64,000 nt of DNA from Prochlorococcus sp. AG-436-C13 (GCA_003212695.1 QCPC01000005.1:36073-100072); one strand, 5' to 3'; counted from the first letter of the stretch, positions 16,304-25,160 are shown. Made by a program: numbers and translations. Notes: generated by a model from the sequence alone, not told the origin.

Positions 16304-16885
16304 ATGACAGAGGTTAAGTCATCAATTTGATTCATATACCCTATTTATGGTAGAGGTGGTTGTAAGAAGTTAACTACTTTAATGGCTCAACTAACTATTA
16401 AGATTTCTGCAAAAGCAGAAGCTATGATTGCCCAGCTTCAGAAGGAGATCTTTAATCGTAGACGCAAGAAGATCACTGCACAGGGTGTAGTTGAATCTCT
16501 TGTAGAAAGCGGTGCTAAATCTCAATCTGACAAGCGTTATGCATCTTCCTGGAAGAACTTGATCAAGGACATTGAGAAGGCCGCTAAACAGTCAGAGGTA
16601 CACGGCAGCAAGCCAGCGAGTGTATCCGCAGAAGAATGGGCAATGCTTCTTGCTCACCGCACACGTAAAGGTTCTACCGCAAAGAAGCCAGCTGTAAAGA
16701 AAGCCTCTGCAAAAAAAACAGCTACTAAGAAAGCTGCTGCAAAGAAACCAGCTGTAAAGAAACCAGCTGCAAAGAAACCAGCTGCTAAGAAGCCTGTGGC
16801 CAAGAAACCAGCAGCAACAACAGCCCCAAGGAAGGCTAGGCGTGCAAAGAGAGCACCTGCTAAATCAGCTGCAGCCAAGCTTGCT
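16304..16885 (+). repeat. Direct repeat copy 2 (with 5059-5640)
   Basis: Same orientation as copy 1, offset 11245. One visible mismatch (T at 16881). The identity includes synonymous codon positions and 78 bases upstream of the gene, so the duplication or a gene-conversion event is recent. Confidence 0.9.
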
Positions 16886-16897
16886 CAAACCATTTAG
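16382..16897 (+). CDS. Histone H1-like basic DNA-binding protein, copy 2 (171 aa)
   Basis: Residue-for-residue the same as the product of 5137-5643 through KSAAAKLA, then QTI instead of stop. Ribbon-helix-helix-like N-terminus (strand LTIKIS; helices AKAEAMIAQLQKEIF and TAQGVVESLVE) and a Lys/Ala/Pro tail with AAKKPA repeats. It has the same upstream region as copy 1 but a different, weaker terminator, so the two copies may differ in RNA stability. Function inferred from composition. Confidence 0.85.
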   Translation: MAQLTIKISAKAEAMIAQLQKEIFNRRRKKITAQGVVESLVESGAKSQSDKRYASSWKNLIKDIEKAAKQSEVHGSKPASVSAEEWAMLLAHRTRKGSTAKKPAVKKASAKKTATKKAAAKKPAVKKPAAKKPAAKKPVAKKPAATTAPRKARRAKRAPAKSAAAKLAQTI

Positions 16898-16915
16898 TTG
16901 AGCTGATCCATAAAC

Positions 16916-16941
16916 AGGGGGGCTTAATTTACCCCTTTTTT
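16916..16941 (+). terminator. Probable terminator after histone-like gene copy 2
   Basis: AGGGG pairs with CCCCT over an 11-base loop, followed by a T-run. Weaker than the terminator of copy 1. Confidence 0.6.
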
Positions 16942-17005
16942 AATTTCTCTCCATGGCAAAAAGTTAATTTGCTGCTACAAAATCCTTATACAGTCAATTT
17001 GATAA

Positions 17006-17116
17006 ATGAATAATGATTTTGTTTGGTCTGTGAATTTAATGATGGTTCTGCTAATGGTTGGAGTTATGTGGTTTTTGTACTACATATTTACCTACGACTC
17101 AAAGAATCCTCTTTAA
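17006..17116 (+). CDS. Small single-helix membrane protein (36 aa)
   Basis: MNNDFVWSVNLMMVLLMVGV, then MWFLYYIFTYDSKNPL. Its TAA (17114-17116) is immediately followed by the ATG at 17117, so it forms a two-gene unit with the next ORF. Confidence 0.55.
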   Translation: MNNDFVWSVNLMMVLLMVGVMWFLYYIFTYDSKNPL

Positions 17117-17371
17117 ATGAAAAAAATCATGCAGCTAATTCTTATACCTTTTCTTTTATTGGTTTTGATTGCATTGCCTCCTATCGTGAGAGCCTATGAG
17201 AAAATCCAGTTAGATGACTGTATCTCAAGTGCTAGGGGAAACGCCTCAATAGAAGGCGTCTCTGAAAGTTCTATTAAAAAATATTGTGATTGTGCGCTTG
17301 ATTTGATTGTTGACCAAAGACAAGACGTTCGAGAATCAGGCTATGAATGTGCTCTTAAGAGCTTCAAATAA
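17117..17371 (+). CDS. Secreted Cys-containing protein (84 aa)
   Basis: Signal peptide (MKKIMQLILIPFLLLVLIAL, cleavage near VRA-YE), then a soluble domain with four Cys: DDCISS, KKYCDCALD and YECALK. The spacing suggests two disulfides in a small helical periplasmic protein. Starts directly after the stop of 17006-17116. Function unknown. Confidence 0.7.
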   Translation: MKKIMQLILIPFLLLVLIALPPIVRAYEKIQLDDCISSARGNASIEGVSESSIKKYCDCALDLIVDQRQDVRESGYECALKSFK

Positions 17372-17641
17372 TTAAAGCTGTTCATCTTCAGAGCAATACT
17401 TAATCACAGTAGCTTTGTTTTTCAGCTATTTACTTTGTAATACAGCCATAGCTATGCACCTTCTTAATATCAGTGGCGCTCTATACCTACAGTCTCATAA
17501 AAAGATAGAGTGAGGGAAAAAATCCAAAAACAAATCTTTTCTTAATTTCACTCTATTAATTAGTTTTAAGCAATGCTTTATTTTTTAAGCAAAGGCAACA
17601 AGACTTGCTCTTAGACAGATTTACTCTATTAACTCTGAATT

Positions 17642-17806
17642 ATGGATTGGGAATCTGCAAGAAAACATTGCACAGAACGTAATTGGGAATGGTCTCTTGA
17701 GTTAATAGATCAAGCCGAAAAGGAAATTAAAGAGCTAGAAGAGAAGCTTAAAAAATGTCAAGACCAACAGAAGGCCCAACGCTTATATAACGCCTGTAAT
17801 TATTAA
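17642..17806 (+). CDS. Small charged coiled-coil protein (54 aa)
   Basis: MDWESARKHCTERNWEWSLE, then LIDQAEKEIKELEEKLKKCQ (helical, heptad-like) and QKAQRLYNACNY. Soluble. No domain recognised. Confidence 0.6.
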   Translation: MDWESARKHCTERNWEWSLELIDQAEKEIKELEEKLKKCQDQQKAQRLYNACNY

Positions 17807-18163
17807 TATAAATTTTTGTATGATGAAGTTTAATTTGCAGGCTTTTTTCTCATCATCGCTTAGGTCGTTTTCTTTCTAAAAGTCCAACAGGATGGATCAT
17901 CTTTATTTTGCCAACTAAACTCTTCATTTATCGAGGTTCAAAACCTATTGTGAATGGACTCAATAGGTTGGATAGAGATGAAAATAAATGTAGGTGTTAA
18001 TTCAAGAGTCGTAGTAGATACAGAAGTAATTTCTAAAGAGGACTTTTAAAGCAATAGAGCCTTGCTATTAATATTTGCTAATAGCCACTCTCTTTTTACT
18101 ATGAGTGAGTTATTGAGAACCCTAATACTTTATAGAATTTGAATAATAAAGACATATTCGAGC
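17807..18163. other. Mostly gene-free stretch
   Basis: About 360 bases containing only the doubtful 31-codon frame at 17954-18049. No hairpin of note. Confidence 0.3.
17954..18049 (+). CDS. Possible 31-aa peptide
   Basis: MDSIGWIEMKINVGVNSRVV then VDTEVISKEDF; an internal ATG would leave 23 residues. Protein-like composition, but no support beyond the open frame. Confidence 0.25.
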   Translation: MDSIGWIEMKINVGVNSRVVVDTEVISKEDF

Positions 18164-18325
18164 TTAAAGGCCTTTCAGAGACTTTGCTCCTAATTGAATT
18201 TCTAGTTCGATCTTTCTCGCAGTAAGGTTCTTTTCGCTTCTGATAAGCTTTATGCCTAACCAAGCAACTCCTAGTCCAATCACTGCTGGCAAAGTAGTAC
18301 TAGTAAATTTTGTTAGAGAATGCAT
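18164..18325 (-). CDS. Small membrane-anchored protein (53 aa)
   Basis: MHSLTKFTSTTLPAVIGLGV, one hydrophobic stretch, then a charged helix RSEKNLTARKIELEIQLGAK. Starts 3 bases after the stop of 18328-18573 on the same strand, so the two are probably cotranscribed. Confidence 0.6.
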   Translation of the reverse strand: MHSLTKFTSTTLPAVIGLGVAWLGIKLIRSEKNLTARKIELEIQLGAKSLKGL

Positions 18326-18327
18326 TC

Positions 18328-18573
18328 TCATTTATTCTGAAGTTTAACGACCTCGAGTTCTTTGTCTTCCCAAGGATCATCTATTAGTAAAGTTCTCCCT
18401 GAAATCTTATTGAGTTTTCTTTTGACAGCAAGAACCTTCCACTCGCACCACATATCATTAAGTAACCATTGCTGGTTTTGACTTTGCGCTCCCTCCTCAA
18501 GTAATTTAATTTGGAAAGGCTTGAGACCAGCTTTCCATTTCTTGAATTCTTCTTTCCAGTTTTCGTCGTTCAT
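18328..18573 (-). CDS. Hypothetical Trp-rich protein (81 aa)
   Basis: MNDENWKEEFKKWKAGLKPF, then QWLLNDMWCEWKVLAVKRKL and the acidic end DDPWEDKELEVVKLQNK. Soluble, with six Trp. Upstream gene of the pair with 18164-18325. Family not recognised. Confidence 0.65.
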   Translation of the reverse strand: MNDENWKEEFKKWKAGLKPFQIKLLEEGAQSQNQQWLLNDMWCEWKVLAVKRKLNKISGRTLLIDDPWEDKELEVVKLQNK

Positions 18574-18701
18574 GCTTCCAATCTTTCTTAAACTAATAAT
18601 CCTGTAGATAGTCGTTAAGGCAAGCCCTCTTTATTCTATTACTTAAAAAGAAATTTCTTTTTAGCCTATTCTTTTCGACAAGGCTTGCAAACCAGCTTTT
18701 A

Positions 18702-19319
18702 CTAATAGGACTCAAATCTAAATTTTTGCCCTCCAATACTTGCCTCATACATTAAGCCTCCTTTTGAGACTGTTAGTACAGCCACTCCATTGCTATAGGC
18801 TGACTCGGCGGATGCTCCCGCATTGATTAATGCAGCACTAGCTGAGGCTCCAAATTCAAAATTACCATCTGTGAATCTATCCAAATCTTTTTTACTTTTG
18901 AAAAAGATAATTTGACTAAAAGCTTGACCTCCTAATTGAAAACCTATTGAAACCTGAGTAACAGTTGTTGATCCAATTACATTTCCTTTATGAAAAACCT
19001 CACCTTTCCCTCGGGCTCCACCAATTCCTATGCCACCCTTTCCAATAGTTGGAAATATTGCATATCCGCTTGCCTTATTGAAATAGGGCATAAGTTCAGG
19101 CATCTGTTTGAATTTCTCAAGAGCAATAATTGTTTTAGTACTAGCATGACCTTTCGATCCTTTTCTATTGTCAATTGCATTCCAACCTGCAAGCAAGTTA
19201 TGGCTTTGAGTGCTTTTTTTTAATTCTAGATTTTTTGTTATGGAATCTTCTAAAGCAAGAGTTTGTGGAGACAAAATCAAGCCTATAGAAACTATAAAAG
19301 CAAATTTAAACATGTCCAA
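18702..19319 (-). CDS. SYLF (Ysc84-type) lipid-binding domain protein (205 aa)
   Basis: N-terminal signal peptide (hydrophobic residues 4-23), then a SYLF domain from about residue 65: KFKQMPELMPYFNKASGYAI, FPTIGKGGIGIGGARGKGEV, TQVSIGFQLGGQAFSQIIFF, FTDGNFEFGASASAALINAG, GVAVLTVSKGGLMYEASIGG and QKF. SYLF domains bind phosphoinositides or other lipids. In bacteria they are secreted or periplasmic and of unknown role. The start could also be the Met at residue 3. Monocistronic. Confidence 0.9.
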   Translation of the reverse strand: MDMFKFAFIVSIGLILSPQTLALEDSITKNLELKKSTQSHNLLAGWNAIDNRKGSKGHASTKTIIALEKFKQMPELMPYFNKASGYAIFPTIGKGGIGIGGARGKGEVFHKGNVIGSTTVTQVSIGFQLGGQAFSQIIFFKSKKDLDRFTDGNFEFGASASAALINAGASAESAYSNGVAVLTVSKGGLMYEASIGGQKFRFESY

Positions 19320-19516
19320 TAATTATTCTCTCTGAATAAAGCTACTCTAGGAAAGGATAAAAATTATGCTTTTTTTGAGTTCTATATTTTCTTTAAATTC
19401 TATTCCTTCTAAATATTAGATTGAAAAAAATATCGGTTTAATAAAAGACTATGGGAATTCTTGATAACCTAAATTTTGAGATTCATACCCTACTCTATTA
19501 ATTGGTTTAATTCACA

Positions 19517-19918
19517 ATGTCCACCAAGAAAGACTCTGAACCTTTAGAAAATCTCACAAAAGAACAATTCGCAACTCTTGGCAAGTCAATTGAAGCTTTA
19601 GATGCTGACGAAAAAAGGTGGATGCAAGAGAAGAGCGAAGAAGAAAAGATAAGACGACTTAAGAAAATACCTTTTATGCGATTTAGAAAATCGTCTCTTG
19701 AGATAATTAATCGCCTTTTGCTTATCTTTTTTTTAGGGAGCTTTTTGTTTTCATTCGTTTCTGTTTTTGCTTTAAATCGGTGGTGGTTTTTGGGTTATGT
19801 TCTCAGCGCTTTTTCATGTGTCTTATATCTGCCAAATAGAAAAGCTCTTAAAGAATTAATAGCAGCTTGGCCTAATATTGAGGATCTTTTAAAAAAAAGA
19901 AGTTTTTTCAGGAAATAA
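19517..19918 (+). CDS. Conserved hypothetical two-helix membrane protein (133 aa)
   Basis: A charged, soluble N-terminal half (MSTKKDSEPLENLTKEQFAT ... EEEKIRRLKK), then two transmembrane helices (about 68-84 and 88-106) and a short C-terminal segment LIAAWPNIEDLLKKRSFF. Predicted cytoplasmic N-terminus. No family recognised. Confidence 0.75.
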   Translation: MSTKKDSEPLENLTKEQFATLGKSIEALDADEKRWMQEKSEEEKIRRLKKIPFMRFRKSSLEIINRLLLIFFLGSFLFSFVSVFALNRWWFLGYVLSAFSCVLYLPNRKALKELIAAWPNIEDLLKKRSFFRK

Positions 19919-20172
19919 TTGACGCTTTTTATATTCTTAACTCTTTTCCCATTAGTTTTTAAGTTATAAAAAATACCAAAAAGGAACCAGATCTCTTGTT
20001 ATGGAATAATTTTTTATGGTAATGCAAAATTCTTGGAGATAAATAGGCTTATCACCGTTAGGAAGATATTCTAAAGGTGAATAAAAATACAGTTGTATAC
20101 TTCACATTTGGTAGACGCTCAGTCAAACACTTGCTAAAAAATGTATTAGCCAATACTTTTTGGAACTTTTGT

Positions 20173-20310
20173 ATGATTAATGAAAATCTTTCGGAGATTC
20201 TTCTTGCAGCAATTCTTGTCTCAACAACTTATGACAAGGATCAAGCTGTTATTAAGTGGGGTGGGATAGTAATTGCAGTGGCTGCAGTTGCTTCAGCTCT
20301 ATTTGGATAG
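20173..20310 (+). CDS. Small single-helix membrane protein (45 aa)
   Basis: The ATG at 20173 gives MINENLSEILLAAILVSTTY then DKDQAVIKWGGIVIAVAAVA and a short end. The open frame reaches back to a GTG at 20077, but those 32 codons are not protein-like. Followed by the long hairpin at 20356-20417. Confidence 0.55.
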   Translation: MINENLSEILLAAILVSTTYDKDQAVIKWGGIVIAVAAVASALFG

Positions 20311-20355
20311 AGGTGTTTTCATGAGCTGATTTAAGGGTATTTAATTAGATCATTA

Positions 20356-20417
20356 AATTCAGTAAAATAAATAAGGGCCGTGAGTGTACTTGCGGCCCTT
20401 ATTTATTTTACTGAATT
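20356..20417. terminator. Very long perfect hairpin, bidirectional terminator
   Basis: Arms of 25 bases (20356-20380 and 20393-20417) are exact reverse complements around a 12-base loop. The top of the stem is GGGCCG/CGGCCC and the lower part is AT-rich, giving T-rich ends on both strands. It separates the convergent genes 20173-20310 and 20468-21385. The stem is far longer than other terminators here. Confidence 0.85.
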
Positions 20418-20467
20418 ATGCTTAAAAACTTTAGTGAGAAGATCTATAATTAAAAAAATGGGTATAG

Positions 20468-21385
20468 TTACAATCTTAAAATCAAAGCCCATATCGGAAT
20501 TGTTATTAGAGCCAATATTGTGCTGGACATGACTAATAAGGTTGCTTTCTCTTCGTCTTGAGAGTTTGCTTCAGCAATTAAAAGAACTGATATGGCAGTG
20601 GGCGCAGCTGCTTGTAGTACTAAGGCATTTTTTATTATATTAGGCAACTGAATCATTATGCATATACCTAACATTAGAGTTGGTAGACCTATTAATTTAA
20701 GAATAAGACTGTTTTGTATAGATTTAATTTGAGTTATGAATATTGAGATTGTCGATACTCTTAGCAAGCTGAGTCGCATTCCAACTATTACAAGAGCGAG
20801 CATAATGACTATTCTTGATGGTATCCAAAGGTAGGACGTTATCTGTTCATTCCAAGGAGTTGCTTGGATCATTAGTGCTCCAATTAAACCTTTAATTGCT
20901 GGACTATTGATTAGCGTTTGGAAATAAAATCTCCAATGTTTTGCCGCTAGCAAATTAAACAAGTTTTCTGTCAAAAATAATGGCCCCAAGCTCCAAATTA
21001 TTAGTGTTGCTCCAAGGTCAAACCCTATGCTGTATATAAGTGAATCATTAGGTAGTAATGATAAAGAAACAGGAATCCCAAAATAACCGGTATTTCCAAA
21101 TGTGGCTCCTAATTGTAAGGTCCTACTGTCTAAATGTTTGTTTAACCTTGGGATGTAATTTAGTATTATGATTGATAAACTTATAAAGATGATAGCTATT
21201 AGCGCAGTCTCAACTAGCTGAATATTAAGACCTGCTTTAAGTAATAATCCAATCAAACTAACTGGTATACCATATTTTATTAGCATACGAGCAAATAATA
21301 AAGAAAAGTTCTTGTTATATTTTCCGAGTAAATATCCAAGCAATAAAGATGGTATTAGTTCTGAAAGGAGGTAGATTATTTTCAT
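20468..21385 (-). CDS. AEC family permease (auxin efflux carrier-like), 305 aa
   Basis: About ten transmembrane helices in the usual two five-helix halves of AEC transporters. Family features: GYLLGKY after helix 1, the loop GATFGNTGYFGIPVSLSLL (about residues 93-111) and, in the second half, LQAAAPTAISVLLIAEANS (about 256-274), the two substrate-site crossovers. Length is normal. Predicted inner-membrane export or exchange of small organic acids or similar anions; the substrate cannot be inferred. Single gene, converging on the hairpin at 20356-20417. Confidence 0.9.
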   Translation of the reverse strand: MKIIYLLSELIPSLLLGYLLGKYNKNFSLLFARMLIKYGIPVSLIGLLLKAGLNIQLVETALIAIIFISLSIIILNYIPRLNKHLDSRTLQLGATFGNTGYFGIPVSLSLLPNDSLIYSIGFDLGATLIIWSLGPLFLTENLFNLLAAKHWRFYFQTLINSPAIKGLIGALMIQATPWNEQITSYLWIPSRIVIMLALVIVGMRLSLLRVSTISIFITQIKSIQNSLILKLIGLPTLMLGICIMIQLPNIIKNALVLQAAAPTAISVLLIAEANSQDEEKATLLVMSSTILALITIPIWALILRL

Positions 21386-21642
21386 TATTTATATCTAAAA
21401 GTTCCAAGTGAGAATTTAAGGATGTGGACTTTTGCTTTTTGACTTTATAGCTCTTTCAACCAATTAGATATAAATAACTCTGTAAAACTTTAATTTCTTA
21501 AGGAGTAAGGACTATTTTTTCAATCTAAACCATTCCTATTTATATGTTCTTTGAGAGTCTAAAACTAAGAATAGGATATCTTTAATTTAACTGAATAATA
21601 TTGTCTTAGTGCTTTTTTATTTAGTGCCAATAGAAAATTTTT

Positions 21643-21765
21643 ATGCAAATTGAGAATTTACGTAAAAAAGAGGAAGAGTCTTATGGGAATATCCAGCATT
21701 TAGAAGCAATGCTGGATAACAAAGAAAAAAGGAAACAAATAAAGGCTTGCTTATTTAAAGAATAA
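21643..21765 (+). CDS. Small charged peptide (40 aa), related to 241-333
   Basis: MQIENLRKKEEESYGNIQHL EAMLDNKEKRKQIKACLFKE. Shares the QHLEAxL core and basic tail with the peptide at 241-333. Function unknown. Confidence 0.4.
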   Translation: MQIENLRKKEEESYGNIQHLEAMLDNKEKRKQIKACLFKE

Positions 21766-22028
21766 AATAGAAGCTTGTCTTGTTATTCTAATAAGTTCTT
21801 GTTTATGACTGGGATAAGCAAATAAGGGAGTAGAAATAAAATACATAAGTGCCTATCCCTACTTTGATTTTATTAAGAAGTTTTTAAGATCTGAAGCAAG
21901 TAGCACTCTTGCCATAAGTTTTAAGAAATGATATTCGAATATGAACTTTTTTGCTTGGCATTTGACTTTTGATGGGATCAAATTGCTTTTTCTCCTAAGT
22001 TGGTTTCTCTATCTCAGTAGGAAATAAA

Positions 22029-22178
22029 ATGGACATACTAAAAACTGTTGTAATTTGCCTTTTTATTGGATGGGTCTTAAGTAAAGGAATTCTTTTTCTT
22101 TTAATTAATTTAGGCTGAATACCCTTGGTAATTGCCTTCGTTGCTTTAGTAGAAATCAATATATGGTTTTGGTCTTAA
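22029..22178 (+). pseudogene. Small two-helix membrane protein with in-frame TGA
   Basis: MDILKTVVICLFIGWVLSKG ILFLLINLG, then TGA at 22116-22118, then IPLVIAFVALVEINIWFWS to a TAA in the same frame. Both halves are membrane helices. Replacing TGA by TGG would give one 49-residue, two-helix protein. Alternatively the 29-residue peptide is the real product. Confidence 0.4.
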
Positions 22179-22241
22179 ATATTTAATATGAACTTGCGAC
22201 TTTCGATTTCTTAGTTAGAAATAAATAATTGTACTGATCCA

Positions 22242-22373
22242 ATGCTTTATTTTATTCAACTCGAAGGATTGGCTGTTTTAGCTCTTGCGGTCTATATCGT
22301 TTTCAGAAGCACTCAAATAGAGAAAGGACTGTGGCGAATTACTTCATCTAGAGCAGAGAAGATTAGGAACTGA
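22242..22373 (+). CDS. Small single-helix membrane protein (43 aa)
   Basis: MLYFIQLEGLAVLALAVYIV, then a basic tail FRSTQIEKGLWRITSSRAEK. ATG to TGA. No family recognised. Confidence 0.5.
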   Translation: MLYFIQLEGLAVLALAVYIVFRSTQIEKGLWRITSSRAEKIRN

Positions 22374-22526
22374 AGGGCTAAATCTATTTTTCAGATATGA
22401 AATTAATTATTCTTAGGGTGAAAAAACAGTTAATTGGTTTATGGGCTATTCAATTACCTGCTTTGCTAATCCAATATTGTTAGGGACAAAAATTACCATT
22501 TTTTCTGGGCGATCTATCTTTCATCT

Positions 22527-23963
22527 CTATAAACTTGTTTTTTTTACATTGCTTTCAATACTTTCTGTCAAGTTTAATTCATAATTTTGACCGGACATTT
22601 CGGCAAACTTTTTACCTTGAGGCATCAACCTTTTTTCGTATGACCCAACTGCTTCATTGAAAGCTTTATTGAGTCGAGTAAGATTAATACCAATTGTGTT
22701 GAACTTTTCTGTGAAATTTGAGAATCGCTTGTAAAGTTCAACAGCATTTATTTGTATTTCTTCAATATTTTTTCCTATTTCTACTTGTTGAATATTTATT
22801 GATAAACCTTTGAGAATTGCCAGAAGACTTGTAGGGAAAGTCAGTATTATTTTCTTGCTGAATGCATATTCTAATAGCCCTGGGTCACGTTCAAGCGCCA
22901 TTGATAGTGCACCTTCAATAGGGATGAATAGGACTACAACATCTACAACCTGACCTGATGAACTTAGCTTTGTTGCATAGTCCTTTTTGCTGAGCTGATC
23001 TATGTGACCACGTACTTTTTTTAAATGATCAGATAAAGCTTTTTCTACTTCTTCTTCGCTCCTAGCTTTAATTGCATCTAAGTAACTTTCTATAGGAGCC
23101 TTTGAGTCTATAATTAATTTTCGATAATTAGGAATAGTTATTACACAATCAGGTCTATACCTACCCTGAATCGTTTCGATGTTTAGTTGTTCGTCAAAGT
23201 CGCAGTATTTAGTAAGGCCTGCAAACTCAAGAATTCTTTTAAGATTTACTTCCCCCCAGCGACCTTTGATGTTTGGAGAACGAAGTGCACTGGTTAATTC
23301 TTGAGCGGCACCTTGTACATCTTCACTTCTTTGCCTTAAATCTCTAGTTGTTTGGGCTAATACACCAAGCTTTTCTGAGGAGTCCTTAGACATAGTTTCT
23401 AGTTGCTTCCTTAAAGTTTCAATCTGCTTAGAAAAAGGTTCTCCTACTGTTTCTTTTGTTGTTTTTAACAATGCATCACGAGATTTGTTGAGCATTTCTC
23501 CACTTAAGGTTTGGAACTGAGAAAGAAGATCACTTCTTGCTTCCTCCAGAAATTTCATTTGATTCTCTTTAGATCTTAGTTTCTCAGAAATTTCAGTTAC
23601 TTTGAGACTTAGAGATTGGTTCTCTTTCCTTATTATTTCGATAGTCCCTAAGTTGAACTTTTGACTTTCTATTAGTGATTCTTTTTGTTTATTTGATTCC
23701 TCAAGCTTTATGGCATTTATAGCGGCTTTTTCTCTGGCTTCTATTATTTTGGTTTGTATGTTTTTCAGCTCATTTTTTTGAGATTCAATTTCTAGACCCA
23801 TTCTTTCTAGATTTTGATCTGCATTGATCAGGCGATCTTGAAGTAATCTCTCTTTGCTTCCATCGGGGCTTAAATAGCCTTTATTATTGTGCCCTCGACT
23901 TAATAAAAAACCTGATATAAGTCCAGACAAGACACCAGTAATAAAAAGAAGAATGTTATTCAT
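22527..23963 (-). CDS. rmuC: DNA recombination protein RmuC homologue (478 aa)
   Basis: N-terminal membrane helix (residues 4-22), long coiled coil (about 40-215), then the RmuC nuclease-like domain (about 225-430). Motifs: SPNIKGRWGEVNLKRILEFA, RYRPDCVITIPNYRKLIIDS, KAPIESYLDA, VVVLFIPIEGALSMALERD and IILTFPTSLLAILKGL. RmuC belongs to the PD-(D/E)xK-like superfamily and limits recombination between inverted repeats in E. coli. Length and order are normal. Monocistronic. Confidence 0.93.
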   Translation of the reverse strand: MNNILLFITGVLSGLISGFLLSRGHNNKGYLSPDGSKERLLQDRLINADQNLERMGLEIESQKNELKNIQTKIIEAREKAAINAIKLEESNKQKESLIESQKFNLGTIEIIRKENQSLSLKVTEISEKLRSKENQMKFLEEARSDLLSQFQTLSGEMLNKSRDALLKTTKETVGEPFSKQIETLRKQLETMSKDSSEKLGVLAQTTRDLRQRSEDVQGAAQELTSALRSPNIKGRWGEVNLKRILEFAGLTKYCDFDEQLNIETIQGRYRPDCVITIPNYRKLIIDSKAPIESYLDAIKARSEEEVEKALSDHLKKVRGHIDQLSKKDYATKLSSSGQVVDVVVLFIPIEGALSMALERDPGLLEYAFSKKIILTFPTSLLAILKGLSINIQQVEIGKNIEEIQINAVELYKRFSNFTEKFNTIGINLTRLNKAFNEAVGSYEKRLMPQGKKFAEMSGQNYELNLTESIESNVKKTSL

Positions 23964-24163
23964 GCTTTTCTAGTTAGTTTGGTTTTTGTAATCATCAGCT
24001 TTTGTAATACCTATAAAAGGGTTAGACAAGAGCTCATAGGCCTATCTCTTGAAACTATTTGTTTTTTTAATTATTACTTAAGGCTTTGATCTTCGCAAAA
24101 GTGCAACGGTTGTGGAAAAATAAGAAACTATTATTTTTCAGGTTCAGGCAATTGGGAACTTCT

Positions 24164-24277
24164 ATGAAAGATGAGTCAAAAAAGAAAATTTTGACTCAGG
24201 AATTTGTACGACAAATTCCTAAAGTACAGAAAGTTACTCTTAAATATGCTGAAGAGGCTAGAAGAAATTGGCTTTAA
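24164..24277 (+). CDS. Small basic protein (37 aa)
   Basis: The ATG at 24164 gives MKDESKKKILTQEFVRQIPK VQKVTLKYAEEARRNWL; the frame is open back to 24086, but the upstream part is not convincing. Its stop is 2 bases before the GTG of the zinc-ribbon gene at 24280, so they may be cotranslated. Confidence 0.45.
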   Translation: MKDESKKKILTQEFVRQIPKVQKVTLKYAEEARRNWL

Positions 24278-24279
24278 TT

Positions 24280-24420
24280 GTGCCAACTACTGATCACGTT
24301 TACTGCCAACTTTGTAGTAAGAATAAGCTGAGAACCTTTTGGAAAAAGAAGGGGCTCACATTATGCATTGACTGTAAGATAAAGCTAGAACAACTTAATA
24401 AGGATTTACTAGCTAGTTAA
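24280..24420 (+). CDS. Small zinc-ribbon protein (46 aa)
   Basis: GTG start. Two CxxC pairs, YCQLC and LCIDC, spaced 20 residues apart, with basic residues between and a charged helical tail KLEQLNKDLLAS. This is a minimal zinc-ribbon or treble-clef-like unit. Predicted to bind nucleic acid or protein. Follows 24164-24277. Confidence 0.55.
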   Translation: MPTTDHVYCQLCSKNKLRTFWKKKGLTLCIDCKIKLEQLNKDLLAS

Positions 24421-24423
24421 ACT

Positions 24424-24660
24424 TTAATCTTCCCAACTAAATGCAACTGTTTCTTCAGCGAGCTTATCATTAAAAAATTGTCGACATAAATCTTCCATCC
24501 TCAATTTTTTTAAAGCATCAACTCTTCTAATATCTTCATCTTTTAATTCATAAGTTGTCTTCACTTTGTCGTCCTCATCCCTTTGAACCTCGATACCAAT
24601 TTCTTTGGCTAACTCTTCACAGTCAAATTCTTCAGAACCGAAAGTAAAGGTGATTTTCAT
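24424..24660 (-). CDS. Hypothetical acidic protein (78 aa)
   Basis: MKITFTFGSEEFDCEELAKE, IGIEVQRDEDDKVKTTYELK, DEDIRRVDALKKLRMEDLCR and on to FSWED. Soluble alpha/beta character. Stop codons of this gene and of 24280-24420 are 3 bases apart (convergent). Family not recognised. Confidence 0.65.
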   Translation of the reverse strand: MKITFTFGSEEFDCEELAKEIGIEVQRDEDDKVKTTYELKDEDIRRVDALKKLRMEDLCRQFFNDKLAEETVAFSWED

Positions 24661-25001
24661 CTTGCTTGCTTAGGATTAGGTAATAATATTAGCTTTATTG
24701 CCTAAATATTCGTTGATTTAACAAGCTCTTATAAGCTTTCTTTGGAAGATAGTTTTAATTACTGTAGCCAAAACCTAATACCTCGCTAGTTTATAGGAAG
24801 TTTCATTTTGGAGGTGATCCATTGTCGTATCTACCTAAAGGTCAAGAGTCAATGGGAATTAAATCATTTGACTGCTATGTGACTCTCCCTTTGAAAGGTT
24901 ACCTAATTAATAGGTTTATATAGGATATCTTTTGAGACCTATTAATAAAAGAGCTGGATACAGAGTATCCAGCTCTTTTTTCTTGTTATGAAATTTGCTT
25001 A
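24661..25001. other. Stretch with terminator; possible small RNA
   Basis: No ORF longer than about 23 codons. The strong hairpin at 24947-24979 has T6 on the plus strand, yet no plus-strand gene ends before it, so an untranslated plus-strand RNA ending there is possible. Confidence 0.35.
24947..24979 (+). terminator. Strong terminator hairpin
   Basis: AAAAGAGCTGGATAC and GTATCCAGCTCTTTT form a 15-bp stem around AGA, followed by T-rich sequence on the plus strand. It could also end minus-strand transcripts from 25002-25160. Confidence 0.85.
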
Positions 25002-25160
25002 CTAATAATGAATTAGAGATTTTTCAGACGTATTCTGACAAATCTTTTTTTTTATAGAACGTGCTTTCTTAAAAAGACTAATGGCCTCTTTTCTTCCTAC
25101 CGCTTTTTCGGCTTCTAGCATGACTCTTTCATACTCGGTTTTTAATTGTGTTTCGGTCAT
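25002..25160 (-). CDS. Small helical protein (52 aa), paralogue of 4144-4305
   Basis: MTETQLKTEYERVMLEAEKA VGRKEAISLFKKARSIKKKI and a short tail. Aligns over its length with the protein at 4144-4305 (TQL, Y, M, A, RxEAI, KKAxSIxKK). Function unknown. Confidence 0.65.
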   Translation of the reverse strand: MTETQLKTEYERVMLEAEKAVGRKEAISLFKKARSIKKKICQNTSEKSLIHY

